64,000 nt of DNA from contig NZ_CP041692.1 of NCBI RefSeq assembly GCF_007362775.1, forward strand, positions 4,898,001 to 4,962,000, given 5' to 3'. The notes beneath the pieces are model-generated. The model saw nothing but the letters and a program-made list of their open reading frames with translations, was not told where the DNA came from and did not search any database. A program made the translations under genes and the position numbers. This document shows positions 47,272 through 58,263 of the stretch, piece by piece. The DNA comes from Microlunatus elymi (GTDB lineage Bacteria; Actinomycetota; Actinomycetes; Propionibacteriales; Propionibacteriaceae). The first letter of the stretch is position 1. Each line of letters begins with the position of its first letter.

Positions 47272-47904
47272 ATGTCCGTCATACCGACCACACAGACCGT
47301 ATTCGCCGAGCCGGCTTCGGAGGAACGCCTGCACCGGGTGATCGCGGCACTGCAAACCAACGGCTTCGGCGCCGAGTTGCTGGACGACGCCGCCGCCGCT
47401 CGGCGACGCGTGGCCGAGCTGATCCCGGCCGACGCAAGCGTCTACACCGGCACCAGCGAGACACTGCGGCTGTCTGGTATCGACGGCGACATCAACGGCA
47501 CCGAACGCTACGACGCCGTGAAGGCCCGCTCCCGGACGATGGATCGCACGCTGGCGCTCGATGAGGTCTGGCGGATGATCTCCACGCCGCAGTTCATCGT
47601 CGGCAGCGCCCAGGCCGTCACCGAGACCGGTGCTCTGGTGCTGGCCTCGGCCAGCGGCGGCCAGTTGCCCGCGTACGCCGGCGGGGCGCCACACGCGATC
47701 TGGATCGTCGGCGCACAGAAGGTGGTGCCCGACCTGACCACCGCGCTCGTACGGGTGCAGGAGCACTGCCTGCCGCTGGAGAACGAACGTGCGATGACCG
47801 CGTACGGGAAACCCAGCGCCGTCAATCGCCTGCTGGTGCTCAACGCCGAGCCGGCTCCCAGGCGCGGCACCGTGCTGCTGCTGCGCGAAGCGATCGGCTT
47901 CTGA
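47272..47904 (+). CDS. LUD-domain (LutC/YkgG-like) protein
   Basis: A 210-residue protein with a LUD domain as in lactate-utilisation protein C: RVAELIPADASVYTGTSETLRLSGID, a central SARTMDRT-type region (KARSRTMDRTLALDEVWRMISTPQFIVGSAQAVTETGALVLASASGGQLPAYAGGAPHAIWIVGAQKVVPDLTTAL as separate conserved strands) and the ending PRRGTVLLLREAIGF. No LutA or LutB gene is near, so it stands alone. The ATG at 47272 follows GGAGG. Being divergent from the ECF41 gene it may belong to that sigma factor's regulon. A 54-base palindrome follows its stop. Confidence 0.83.
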   Translation: MSVIPTTQTVFAEPASEERLHRVIAALQTNGFGAELLDDAAAARRRVAELIPADASVYTGTSETLRLSGIDGDINGTERYDAVKARSRTMDRTLALDEVWRMISTPQFIVGSAQAVTETGALVLASASGGQLPAYAGGAPHAIWIVGAQKVVPDLTTALVRVQEHCLPLENERAMTAYGKPSAVNRLLVLNAEPAPRRGTVLLLREAIGF

Positions 47905-47906
47905 TC

Positions 47907-47960
47907 CCGAGTTGTCAGCATCAGGAAGCGTCATAGCGCCCTCTCACGCTGACAACTCGG
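47907..47960. repeat. 54-bp palindromic repeat, copy 2 (possible terminator)
   Basis: CCGAGTTGTCAGC (47907-47919) pairs perfectly with GCTGACAACTCGG (47948-47960). It starts 3 bases after the LUD gene stop and ends 6 bases before the convergent kinase stop. Outer bases and total length match the element at 44237-44290. Confidence 0.78.
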
Positions 47961-47965
47961 AAAGG

Positions 47966-49957
47966 TCAGGGGGTGCGGAGGGCGGTGATCATGGCGCGGA
48001 GACCGAGCACGATGCCGAAGAAGAACAGCAGCGTCCCGAGCACCGGATACAGCCGCAACGAGCCGGCGACCACCGGGCCGGCTTCGGCGGTGATCAACAG
48101 GATCGCGCCGAGCACGGCGGCGGCGGCGACCAGCGTGATGCTGAGCTGGCCGACCAGGCGGGAGACGAAGTTGCGATCATCGGGATCGGCGAACACCCGG
48201 ACCCGGGCGGTGAATCGGCCGTTCTCCAGGTCGTCGGTGATCCGGTTCATCCGTTGCGGAAGTCGTTGCAGGGTTGGCAACAGTCGGAAGAGTTCGCGCT
48301 CCATCGTGCTGCGTACGGTGGCCGGGTCGGTCAGTTCTCCGACCAGGGCGACGCTTTCACCACGGGCCGTGGTGATCAGGTCGATCCGGGAGCTGATCAT
48401 GGTGACGCTCGACTCCAGACCGGCCAGCGCGCGCATCGCGGCGGCCACCTGCGGCGGCACCGAGAACCTATGATTGGTGATCAACTTCCACAGCGCCGCG
48501 AACACGCCCGCGCCACCGACGGCTCCGAGACCGTTGCGATAGCGGACGATCAGTTGACCGACATCGCGTTCCAGGTCGCGCCGATCCAGTTGTTCGCCGC
48601 GGTCGAGCAGGTCGACCAGGGCGTCTGCGGCCCCGATCGGGTCGTCGCGTTCGACCGCGAGCAGCAGCAGACCGAGCGCCGTACGGGATGGTTGGTCGAG
48701 ACGGCCGACCGAGCCGAAATCCAACAGGGTCAGCGATCCGTCGTCGCCGACGATGATGTTGCCGGGATGCAGGTCGGCGTGGAAGGTGCCGGTGAAGAGG
48801 ATCTCTCGGAGCACTTCGGTCAACAGCCGTTCGGCCATCGCGGCGCGTTGTTGTTGATCAAGCTCGGCAAGCGCCTCTTCGGCTTGACCAAGCGGGGTCC
48901 CCGCAACGCGTTCCATGATCAACACCGCCGGTCCGGACAGGGCCCGATCGACGACCGGCACCTTGATCAACTCCGAGTCCGCCAGCGAGGCGGCGACCGC
49001 GGCCGCGTTCTCGGCCTCGATCCGATAGTCGAGCTCCTCGATCAGCGAGTCGGCAAAACCGCGCGCGAGTCGTACGGCGCCCAGAGTCCGGGCCCAGTCC
49101 GTGGTGCGTTCCAGCCGGACCGCCAACCTGATCATGATGTCCAGATCGACCTCCACCTGCTGTTCGGCTCCGGGGCGGCGGATCTTGATCACCACCTCGC
49201 GGCCGTCGATCAACCGGCCGGCATGGACCTGTCCGATCGAGGCGGTGGCCAGCGGCTGCGGGTCGATGGAGGCGAAGATTTCCTCGACAGGCTTGGGAAG
49301 TTCGCCCTCCAGCACCGGCCGGAGGGTGTCCCAGGGCAGCGGATCGACGTTGTCCTGGAGTCGGGCGAGTTCGCGCACGTAGGGTTCCGGGATCAGGTCC
49401 GGCCGACTGGACAAGGTCTGTCCCAGTTTGATGAAGGTCACCCCGGCGTCGTTCAACGCCGCCGCCAGCGAACGTGCGGTGGATCGCTGACGCCGTACCT
49501 CCGGACGGCGGGCGGCGACCCGCAGCGAGGACGACAGGCCGTGTTTCGCGATGATCGCCAGCACCTGGCCGTACCTTCGACCGCGGCGCATCCGGGCGCC
49601 CGCGTCGGTGATCACTCGGCACGGGTTGCCGACGGTTCCGGTCGGTACGATCACCTCGACGATCACCAGCGCGATCAGTGCGAACACGAACACCACGATC
49701 AGGCCGAGCAGGGTGACCACCACGGCCTCGGCCGGGGTGCCGACGAACTGCTGGTTCTTGATCAGGCCCAGCCGGCGGTAGACGCTCAGCTGCACCGGCA
49801 CCGCGACCACGTACATCCCGCCGCCGATGATGATCGACCGTGGCCAGCCGACCGGCACCCCGAGCACACGCCGGCACAGCAGCGCCAGGAACACCGAGAC
49901 GACGACGAAGCCGCCGGCGGCGAAGAGGAACTGGGCGATCCCGTTGACCACGGTCAT
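47966..49957 (-). CDS. AarF/ABC1/UbiB-family atypical kinase
   Basis: A 663-residue membrane-associated protein. Two or three hydrophobic segments at the N-terminus (FLFAAGGFVVVSVFLALL, VVVTLLGLIVVFVFALIALVIVEVIV) precede the ABC1 domain: GVTFIKLGQTLSSRPDLIPEPYVREL (KxGQ motif), ATASIGQVHAGRLIDGREVVIKIRRPG (ATP Lys), GTFHADLHPGNIIVGDDGSLTLLDFGSVGRL (catalytic and DFG parts). Two C-terminal helices follow (LSITLVAAAAVLGAILLITAEAG and LGTLLFFFGIVLGLRAMI). UbiB-type proteins support quinone biosynthesis; its position close to nuo and a polyprenyl synthase suggests a menaquinone role, which is inference. Confidence 0.9.
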   Translation of the reverse strand: MTVVNGIAQFLFAAGGFVVVSVFLALLCRRVLGVPVGWPRSIIIGGGMYVVAVPVQLSVYRRLGLIKNQQFVGTPAEAVVVTLLGLIVVFVFALIALVIVEVIVPTGTVGNPCRVITDAGARMRRGRRYGQVLAIIAKHGLSSSLRVAARRPEVRRQRSTARSLAAALNDAGVTFIKLGQTLSSRPDLIPEPYVRELARLQDNVDPLPWDTLRPVLEGELPKPVEEIFASIDPQPLATASIGQVHAGRLIDGREVVIKIRRPGAEQQVEVDLDIMIRLAVRLERTTDWARTLGAVRLARGFADSLIEELDYRIEAENAAAVAASLADSELIKVPVVDRALSGPAVLIMERVAGTPLGQAEEALAELDQQQRAAMAERLLTEVLREILFTGTFHADLHPGNIIVGDDGSLTLLDFGSVGRLDQPSRTALGLLLLAVERDDPIGAADALVDLLDRGEQLDRRDLERDVGQLIVRYRNGLGAVGGAGVFAALWKLITNHRFSVPPQVAAAMRALAGLESSVTMISSRIDLITTARGESVALVGELTDPATVRSTMERELFRLLPTLQRLPQRMNRITDDLENGRFTARVRVFADPDDRNFVSRLVGQLSITLVAAAAVLGAILLITAEAGPVVAGSLRLYPVLGTLLFFFGIVLGLRAMITALRTP

Positions 49958-50052
49958 GCCCCCATCTCAACAGATCGGCGACGTGCTTCCCCGGAATTTC
50001 GACGGCCCGCCCTGTCACACGATCCCCGGGAGATCGACGCCGACGTGACGAA

Positions 50053-50116
50053 ATTTGTATACGCGTCCGGCAGAATCCGCGGAAACCGGCTCGAACGGGA
50101 GAACGCGTATACAAAT
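50053..50116. repeat. AT-rich inverted repeat upstream of the AarF-like gene
   Basis: ATTTGTATACGCGT (50053-50066) is perfectly inverted at 50103-50116 (ACGCGTATACAAAT). The 36-base interior has CCGG...CCGG. It lies between the stop of the lipoprotein gene (50165) and the AarF-like start (49957), both read leftwards, so it may terminate the former or regulate the latter. Confidence 0.7.
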
Positions 50117-50164
50117 CTCATTGCCCGACCAACAGGCCATCCGGCGGTGTCGGCCGTTCGGCGA

Positions 50165-50707
50165 TCAGGTGGAGGTGCCGACCTCTTCGAGTACGAACGC
50201 GTACTCGATGTCGCGGGACGCATCGACCCTCAGCACGGCGTGTCCCGAGCCGCCCGGTATCGCCGGCGACTGCGCGCTGAAGAGGTTCGTGTCGTCGCAG
50301 CCGCTGGATCTGGTCCACAAGATCGACGTCGTGCCGCGCTTCGCGCTGAAGGTCGGGCCGTCGCCGGGGCCCCGGCAGACGAACACGCCGATCACCGAAC
50401 CGCGCACACCGGTGAGGTCGACCGCGAGATGATCCGGTCCACTCGTCTGGGTGGCCGCCAGCAGCCTGCCGAACTGCGGCAACGTGTTCCTGCCGTTCGC
50501 CTGGCGATCGCGCAGCGACTGGTCGAGTTCACGGCCGGACACCAGCCGCGAGGCGCTCGACGGTGTGGGGCTCGCCGACACGCTGACAGACGGGAGCGGC
50601 GATGGATCGTGCGGTCGGGGCGCAGCGCACCCGGCCATCAACAAGATCGATGCAGTAACGACAACGGCACGTCGGCCGGCATGTGGCCGATCTCGGCGTA
50701 CGACCAT
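50165..50707 (-). CDS. Putative lipoprotein of unknown function
   Basis: A 180-residue exported protein. After an Arg-rich start comes a hydrophobic stretch AVVVTASILLMAG with lipobox LMAGC, then a Ser/Pro-rich linker (PSPLPSVSVSASPTPSSAS). The C-terminal 120 residues, with DHLAVDLTGVRGSVIGVFVCRGPGDGP and LWTRSSGCDDTNLFSAQ containing two cysteines that may pair, look like a small beta domain. No family was recognised. It is transcribed with or just after the polyprenyl synthase gene. Confidence 0.7.
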   Translation of the reverse strand: MVVRRDRPHAGRRAVVVTASILLMAGCAAPRPHDPSPLPSVSVSASPTPSSASRLVSGRELDQSLRDRQANGRNTLPQFGRLLAATQTSGPDHLAVDLTGVRGSVIGVFVCRGPGDGPTFSAKRGTTSILWTRSSGCDDTNLFSAQSPAIPGGSGHAVLRVDASRDIEYAFVLEEVGTST

Positions 50708-50781
50708 GTAGCGCTTCCCCAGGATGTGTCCGACTCGGACGCAACCGCGGCGAGTGTGCGCAAATCTATGCGATTACCGGC

Positions 50782-50798
50782 CCTTCGACAGGCTCAGG
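50782..50798 (+). repeat. Dispersed CCTTCGAC...CTCAGG repeat
   Basis: CCTTCGACAGGCTCAGG, the clearest single copy of the repeat in the window, lies 12 bases beyond the stop of the polyprenyl synthase gene. Confidence 0.75.
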
Positions 50799-50809
50799 GA
50801 CCTGGTGCG

Positions 50810-51799
50810 TCAGGATGTGCGGGTGACGACGGAGTCGCAGAGGTCGGAGAGGGCGTCCTTGGCGGGGCCGTCGGGCAGCGGGGCGAGGATCCGGCGGGCG
50901 GCTTCGGCACGGCGGGCGACGTCGGCGCGGGCTTCGGCGATGGCGGGGTGTTTGCGGAGCAGACCGAGGGCCTCGTCCACCTCGTCGTCGGTCCGCTCCC
51001 CCGCCAACAACTCCAGGAGTCGAGCGTCGGCCGGGTCGATGGAGCGCCGGGCCAGCAGGATCGGCAGTGTGTCGACACCCTCGCGCAGGTCGGTGCCCGG
51101 GGTCTTGCCGGTCTCGTCGCTGGTGATGTCGATGATGTCGTCGCTGAGCTGGAAGACGATGCCCAACTGCTCGCCGAAGTCGGCCAGCAGCCGTTGGGTT
51201 CCGGCGTCGGCACCGGCGATCATGCCGCCGACCTTCGTACTGACCGAGATCAGCGACGCGGTCTTGTCGGCCACCACCTGCAGGTAGTGCTCCAGCGGAT
51301 CGGCACCCTCCTGCGGGCCGATCGTCTCGGCGATCTGGCCGCGGACCAGCCGGTTGAACATCTCCGCGTACGTCGCGACGATGTCGATGCCGAGGTCGGT
51401 GACCAGCACCGACGCCCGAGCGAACAGGTAGTCACCGACCAGGATCGCCAGCGAGTTGCCCCAGCGAGCGTTGGCGCTGTCGGAGCCTCGTCGTACGGTC
51501 GCGTCGTCCATCACATCGTCGTGGTACAGGCTGGCCACGTGGGTCAGCTCGACCACGATCGCGCCCCGCGCCACCCTGGCCTCGGCGCCGACTCCAGCCT
51601 CCGGACCGAACTTCGATCCGAGCACCACCAACTGCGGCCGGAATCGCTTCCCGCCGGCCTCGATGATGTGCTTGGCCGCCTCGCTGAGTACGGGGTTGTC
51701 GGACTCGACCGCGGCCAGCAACTTCGACTCGATCAGTTCCAGGTGGGCGCGCACGGACGCGTCGAAGTCCGTCGTGACGGATTCTGCGCTCGCAGCCAT
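50810..51799 (-). CDS. Polyprenyl diphosphate synthase (menaquinone side chain type)
   Basis: A 329-residue trans-isoprenyl diphosphate synthase. The first Asp-rich motif is LYHDDVMDDATVRRG and the second FQLSDDIIDITSDETG; KRFRPQLV and GNSLAILVGDYLFARA are the usual surrounding blocks. It extends allylic diphosphates with IPP; chain length cannot be read. It begins 57 bases after the nuoN stop on the same strand, so it probably ends the nuo transcript and supplies the quinone tail used by complex I. GrcC/HepT/IspB-like relatives often adjoin nuo or menaquinone genes. Confidence 0.92.
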   Translation of the reverse strand: MAASAESVTTDFDASVRAHLELIESKLLAAVESDNPVLSEAAKHIIEAGGKRFRPQLVVLGSKFGPEAGVGAEARVARGAIVVELTHVASLYHDDVMDDATVRRGSDSANARWGNSLAILVGDYLFARASVLVTDLGIDIVATYAEMFNRLVRGQIAETIGPQEGADPLEHYLQVVADKTASLISVSTKVGGMIAGADAGTQRLLADFGEQLGIVFQLSDDIIDITSDETGKTPGTDLREGVDTLPILLARRSIDPADARLLELLAGERTDDEVDEALGLLRKHPAIAEARADVARRAEAARRILAPLPDGPAKDALSDLCDSVVTRTS

Positions 51800-51855
51800 G
51801 TCAGCCCTCTCGAGGAAGCTGCTGGGGTCGCCCCAGCCGGGCGCCCCAGACTAAC

Positions 51856-53469
51856 TCAGCGGAGGAACTCTCCGGCATTCGCGGCCAGGTCCAGGATCGG
51901 CCCCGGGTAGATACCGAGGACGACGGTCACCACCACGCCGAAGCCGATCGCGGTCAGCGTGGTCCAGCTCGGCCGAACCACTTCGGCGACCTGGTCCCCC
52001 GGCTTGGGCTCGGTGAAGAACATCACCACAATCACCCGCAGGTAGATCACCGCGGCGATCAGGCTGATCACCACGGCCGCAGCGACCAGCCAGTACTGGT
52101 GGCCGGCCCAGGCGGCGGCGAACACCGACCACTTGCCGATGAAGCCACCGGTCAGCGGGATGCCGGCAAAGCTCAACAGGAACAGCGAGAACACCGCTGC
52201 CGTGACCGGCGCCCGGCGCCCCAGTCCGGCCCAGCTGGACAGCGACGCGGACTCACCGCCGCGCCCCCGGACCATGGTCAAGATCGCGAACGCACCGAGC
52301 GTGGCCACGCTGTAGGCGACCAGGTAGAACAGCGCCGACGAAACGCTGGACAGGCTCATCGCCGGCTTGCCGTTGCCCACCTGGGACGCACCGACGACAG
52401 CCACCAGGATGAAACCGGCGTGGGCGATCGAGGAGTAGGCGAGCATCCGCTTGACGTCGTTCTGGGTGATGCCGAGCACCGCGCCGACGAGCATGGTGGC
52501 CAGCGCGACGATGATCAAGAACGGCTGCCAGTCCCACCGCATCCCGCCGAGGGCGACGTAGAAGACCCGCATCAGCGCGCCGACGGCGGCGATCTTGGTG
52601 CAGGTCGCCATGAAGCCGGTCACCGGGGTCGGCGCACCGACGTACACGTCCGGGGTCCAGGAGTGGAACGGAACCGCACCCAGCTTGAACAGCAGCCCGA
52701 CGCCGACCATCACCATGCCGGCCAGCAACAGGCCGTCGTGCTGGGACGAGGTCTGCAGCGAGGTGGCGATCTGCCCCAGGTCGAACGATCCCGCGTAGCC
52801 GTACAGCATGGCGATGCCGTAGACGAAGATCGCCGACGACAGCGCGCCGAGCAGGAAGTACTTCATCGCCGATTCCTGGCTGAGCAGCCGACGCCGACGG
52901 GCCAGCCCGCAGAGGAGGTAGAGCGGCAGCGACAGCACCTCCAGGCCGACGAACATCATCACCAGGTCGTTGGCGGCCGGGAAGATCAACATCCCGGTCA
53001 GCGCGAACATCGCCAGCGGGTAGACCTCGGTGTGTTCCTGGCGGTTGGCGATCGCCTCGGCCTCACCGGCAGTACCCGGCACGGTCGCGGCCTGCGCGGT
53101 GAACGCGGAGGCGTTGCCTTCCAGCCGCCGTTCGGCGAAGACCAGGAACGAGATGCCGCCGAAGACCAGCAGCACCGTCCAGAGGAAGTACGTCGGTCCG
53201 TCGATCGCCAGGGCGCCGAGAGCGGTGATCGCGGTGGTGCCGCTGGCCCAGTTCAGGATGGTGAAGAACAGGGCCAGGATGATGCCGAGGAAGGTCACCA
53301 GCAACTGCAGCGAATGCCGCATCGCGCGGGGTGCCAGAGCCTCGACCAGGACGCCGACGCAGGCCGCCGCGAAGACCACGATGAACGGCATCAACAGGCC
53401 GTACTCGATCTTCGGCGCGGGTATCTGCAGTGCGGGCAGCTGCAGTACGGGAAGCTGCAGGACCGTCAT
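51856..53469 (-). CDS. nuoN: NADH-quinone oxidoreductase subunit N
   Basis: A 537-residue antiporter-like membrane subunit of complex I with about 14 helices. Conserved blocks: MKYFLLGALSSAIFVYGIAMLYGYAG, LGAVPFHSWTPDVYVGAPTPVTGFMATCTKIAAVGALMRVF and LAYSSIAHAGFILVAVVG. The N-terminus repeats LQLPVLQLPALQIP, encoded by a short tandem repeat near 53415-53463. The start lies 2 bases after the nuoM stop. Last nuo gene. Confidence 0.94.
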   Translation of the reverse strand: MTVLQLPVLQLPALQIPAPKIEYGLLMPFIVVFAAACVGVLVEALAPRAMRHSLQLLVTFLGIILALFFTILNWASGTTAITALGALAIDGPTYFLWTVLLVFGGISFLVFAERRLEGNASAFTAQAATVPGTAGEAEAIANRQEHTEVYPLAMFALTGMLIFPAANDLVMMFVGLEVLSLPLYLLCGLARRRRLLSQESAMKYFLLGALSSAIFVYGIAMLYGYAGSFDLGQIATSLQTSSQHDGLLLAGMVMVGVGLLFKLGAVPFHSWTPDVYVGAPTPVTGFMATCTKIAAVGALMRVFYVALGGMRWDWQPFLIIVALATMLVGAVLGITQNDVKRMLAYSSIAHAGFILVAVVGASQVGNGKPAMSLSSVSSALFYLVAYSVATLGAFAILTMVRGRGGESASLSSWAGLGRRAPVTAAVFSLFLLSFAGIPLTGGFIGKWSVFAAAWAGHQYWLVAAAVVISLIAAVIYLRVIVVMFFTEPKPGDQVAEVVRPSWTTLTAIGFGVVVTVVLGIYPGPILDLAANAGEFLR

Positions 53470-53471
53470 CG

Positions 53472-55028
53472 TCAGCGCCCTCCTTCCGTGACATGGGGTT
53501 GCGGATCAGTCATGCCGACATGCTGCAAAGTTGTCGTCACGGTCGGTTCGATGATCGCCAGGAACGGCTTCGGGAAGAAGCCGAGGACCAAGATCACCAA
53601 CACCAGCGGAATCAGTGCCAGCCGCTCGCGGCCGACCAGATCTTCGGTGAATTTCTCCTTCACCCGTTCGCCGGGCACACCGGTGGCGGTGCGCTGGTAC
53701 ATGATCAACGCGTACAGCGCGGCGAGCACGATACCGATGGTGGCGATCACCGCGTAGATCGGGTGCCGGGAGAACGTTCCGGCCAGCACCATGAACTCGC
53801 TGACGAACGTGGACAGGCCCGGCAGCCCGAGCGCGGTCAGTGCCGCGAACATCAACAAGCCCGCCAGCAACGGAGTCGCCTTGACCACACCGCCGAAGTC
53901 GCTGATGTCCCGCGAGCCCCGCCGCTTCATCATGAACCCGGCAGCCAGGAACAACGCCGCCGCGGACAGGCCGTGGTTGAGCATGTAGAACGTCGCACCG
54001 GTCGCGCTCTGGCTGGTGAAGGCGAAGATGCCCAGCACGATGAAGCCGAAGTGGCTGACCGAGGTCCAGCCGATCAGCCGCATCAGGTCCTTGCTGCCGA
54101 TCGCCATCAGGGCGCCGTAGATGATCGAGATCAACGCCAGGACCAGCACCACCGGAGTCGCCCACTTCGACGCGTCCGGGAACAGCTGCAGGCAGAACCT
54201 GATCATGGCGAAGGTGCCCAGCTTGTCCATCACGCCGGTCAGCATGATCGCGCCGCCCGGGGTGTTCTGCTCCACCGAGTCCGGCAGCCAGGAGTGGAAC
54301 GGCACCATCGGCGCCTTGATCGCGAACGCGATCATGAAACCGATGAACAGCCAGCGTTCCAGGGTCGGATCGATGTTGAGCTTGACCAGATCGCTGAGCA
54401 GGTAGCTCGGATCGCCGGCCTGGGCGGAGATGATGCCCAGACCGATCACCGCGGCCAGCATGACGAACCCGCCGAACAGACCGAACAGCAGGAACTTGGC
54501 GGAGGCGAAGGCCCGTCGGGTGCCGCCGAAGCCACCGATCAGGAAGTACATCGGGATCAGGATGACCTCGAAGAACAGATAGAACAGGAAGACGTCGGTG
54601 GCCAGGAAGGCGAACATCGCGAAGCCCTCGACCGCCAAGATCAATCCGACGTACGTGTGCGGGCCCCACTTGGGTGCGACCGGCTCACCGTCGGCGGTCT
54701 TGCTGCCGATGTGCGGCAGCTCGGCATCGTTCCAGGAGGCGATGATCACCACCGGAGTGAGGAACGCGGTCAGCAGCACCAGAGTCAGCCCGATGCCGTC
54801 CAGCCCGAGCGCGTAGTGCGCACCGATCTGCTTGATCCAGGTCAGCTGCTCGGTGAACTGCATGCCACCGCCGACGTGGTAGCTGATCGCGAGCACGATC
54901 GTGATCACCAGCACCGCCAGCGAGAACACCAGCCCGGTCAGCTTCGCCGCGTTGCCGCGGACGAAGATCATCGCCAACCCGCCGATCAACGGCAGCAGAC
55001 CGATGATGGTCAGCCAGGGGAAAGACAC
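53472..55028 (-). CDS. nuoM: NADH-quinone oxidoreductase subunit M
   Basis: A 518-residue antiporter-like subunit. Markers: LALDGIGLTLVLLTAFLTPVVIIASW-type early helices, MVPFHSWLPDSVEQNTPGGAIMLTGVMDKLGTFAMIRF, IGWTSVSHFGFIVLGIFAF and LPGLSTFVSEFMVLAGTF. Length is standard. It follows nuoL by 16 bases. Confidence 0.95.
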   Translation of the reverse strand: MSFPWLTIIGLLPLIGGLAMIFVRGNAAKLTGLVFSLAVLVITIVLAISYHVGGGMQFTEQLTWIKQIGAHYALGLDGIGLTLVLLTAFLTPVVIIASWNDAELPHIGSKTADGEPVAPKWGPHTYVGLILAVEGFAMFAFLATDVFLFYLFFEVILIPMYFLIGGFGGTRRAFASAKFLLFGLFGGFVMLAAVIGLGIISAQAGDPSYLLSDLVKLNIDPTLERWLFIGFMIAFAIKAPMVPFHSWLPDSVEQNTPGGAIMLTGVMDKLGTFAMIRFCLQLFPDASKWATPVVLVLALISIIYGALMAIGSKDLMRLIGWTSVSHFGFIVLGIFAFTSQSATGATFYMLNHGLSAAALFLAAGFMMKRRGSRDISDFGGVVKATPLLAGLLMFAALTALGLPGLSTFVSEFMVLAGTFSRHPIYAVIATIGIVLAALYALIMYQRTATGVPGERVKEKFTEDLVGRERLALIPLVLVILVLGFFPKPFLAIIEPTVTTTLQHVGMTDPQPHVTEGGR

Positions 55029-55044
55029 TTTTTCTCCTTCCCGC

Positions 55045-56958
<1,914 letters not shown>

Positions 56959-56971
56959 GCTCTTCGTCCTC

Positions 56972-57274
56972 TCAGAACTTCAGCAGGTTGGCGTCATCGA
57001 CCGAGGCCGAGCGACGGGTGCGGTAGATCGTGACGATGATCGCCAGACCGATCACGACTTCGGCTGCAGCCACCACCATCACGAAGAAGGCGGCGATCTG
57101 CCCGTCCAGCGATCCGTGCATCCGGGCGAAGGTGATCAACGCCAGGTTGGCGGCGTTCAACATCAACTCGACGCACATGAAAACGATCAGCATGTTGCGC
57201 CGGATCATCACGCCCAGCATGCCGATCGAGAACAGGATCGCCGACATCACGATGTAGACCTGGGGGTCCATCAC
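56972..57274 (-). CDS. nuoK: NADH-quinone oxidoreductase subunit K
   Basis: A 100-residue, three-helix subunit. The conserved Glu residues are in [18 protein letters not shown] and [19 protein letters not shown]. The ATG overlaps the nuoJ stop (ATGA). The tail [16 protein letters not shown] is typical of actinobacterial NuoK. Confidence 0.95.
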   Translation of the reverse strand: MMDPQVYIVMSAILFSIGMLGVMIRRNMLIVFMCVELMLNAANLALITFARMHGSLDGQIAAFFVMVVAAAEVVIGLAIIVTIYRTRRSASVDDANLLKF

Positions 57275-58263
57275 TGCTCCCCTTCCTCGACAGCGCGACC
57301 GGGCTGTTCGCTGCCCGGCCCGCCGATCGGTTCGGCATGGGATTGATCATCGGGCTCGGGTCCTTCGACGGACTCGGGGCCCAGGTCCCGGCTGGGTTCG
57401 GTGGTGACCTCGGTACGCCGCGGGGCGGCCGGGTGCGGGACGAAGGAGGCAACCGCGGTGGCCGGGTTCTCCGCCCGCTCGGGTGCGATCGCCCGCTGGG
57501 TCTGCTGGGTGGGACGGATCAGGTCGCCCGGGTTCTGCACCACGCCGCGTGCGGTCAGGGTGCCGGAGACCGAGCTCTCGGCGATCTCGCCGCTGGCCAG
57601 CAGGGCCGGGGTGTCGACCGCGTTGTGCCGGGCGTAGACACCTGGCGGTGGCAGCGCACCCGGGTGGGCGCCGGTCTCGGCGTACGCCTTCAGCCGTTCG
57701 GCGACCAGGTCGGACTGAGTCTTCTTCTTGGCCAGGCGCTCCCGGTGCGCCAGCACCATCGCGCCCAGTGCCGCGGTGATCAACAGCGCCGAGGTCGCCT
57801 CGAAGGCGATCACGTAGCGGCCGAAGATCAACGACGCCAGCCCCTGAACGTTGCCGCCGTGCGCACTGTTGGCCTGGCCCAGACCGGCCGGCTGACCGAC
57901 GAGGGCATGACCGATGGCGACGATCAGCAGGACGAAGAAGCCGAGTGCTGCCAGCAGCGCCAGGATCCGTTGTCCCTTGATCGTCTCGATCAGCGACTCG
58001 GAGGTGTCGACACCGACGATCATCATCACGAACAGGAACAGCATCAGGATCGCGCCGGTGTAGACGATGATCTGCACGGCGAACAGGAACGGCGCCTGCT
58101 GGGCCGCGTACTGCACCGCCAGGGACAGCATGACCGCGGCCAGCGACAGTGCCGAATGCACTGGCCGCTTGGCCAGGATGGTGCCGAGTGCTCCCAAGAT
58201 CATCACCGGCATCAGCATCCAGAAGGCGACCTCGGGTCCGGTCGCCATCGGAACGATGATCAT
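57271..58263 (-). CDS. nuoJ: NADH-quinone oxidoreductase subunit J with long C-terminal tail
   Basis: A 330-residue membrane subunit; the five-helix core ends near residue 180 ([24 protein letters not shown] is the conserved helix 3). About 150 hydrophilic residues follow, including [28 protein letters not shown] and a stretch [12 protein letters not shown] encoded by a copy of the dispersed repeat at 57362. Tails of varying length occur in actinobacterial NuoJ. The ATG at 58263 overlaps the nuoI stop (ATGA) and fits [16 protein letters not shown]. Confidence 0.93.
   Translation of the reverse strand: MIIVPMATGPEVAFWMLMPVMILGALGTILAKRPVHSALSLAAVMLSLAVQYAAQQAPFLFAVQIIVYTGAILMLFLFVMMIVGVDTSESLIETIKGQRILALLAALGFFVLLIVAIGHALVGQPAGLGQANSAHGGNVQGLASLIFGRYVIAFEATSALLITAALGAMVLAHRERLAKKKTQSDLVAERLKAYAETGAHPGALPPPGVYARHNAVDTPALLASGEIAESSVSGTLTARGVVQNPGDLIRPTQQTQRAIAPERAENPATAVASFVPHPAAPRRTEVTTEPSRDLGPESVEGPEPDDQSHAEPIGGPGSEQPGRAVEEGEQ
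57362..57378 (+). repeat. Dispersed CCTTCGAC...CTCGGG repeat inside nuoJ
   Basis: CCTTCGACGGACTCGGG lies within the nuoJ tail and encodes part of [10 protein letters not shown] on the minus strand. Two bases differ from the nuoG copy. Confidence 0.6.

Noticed and set aside
47912-51910. Open frame of 1332 codons on the plus strand
   Set aside because: It lies antisense to the AarF-like kinase, the lipoprotein and the polyprenyl synthase, is rich in Arg, Gln, His and Asp in the way expected of a GC-skewed shadow frame, and has no recognisable motif.
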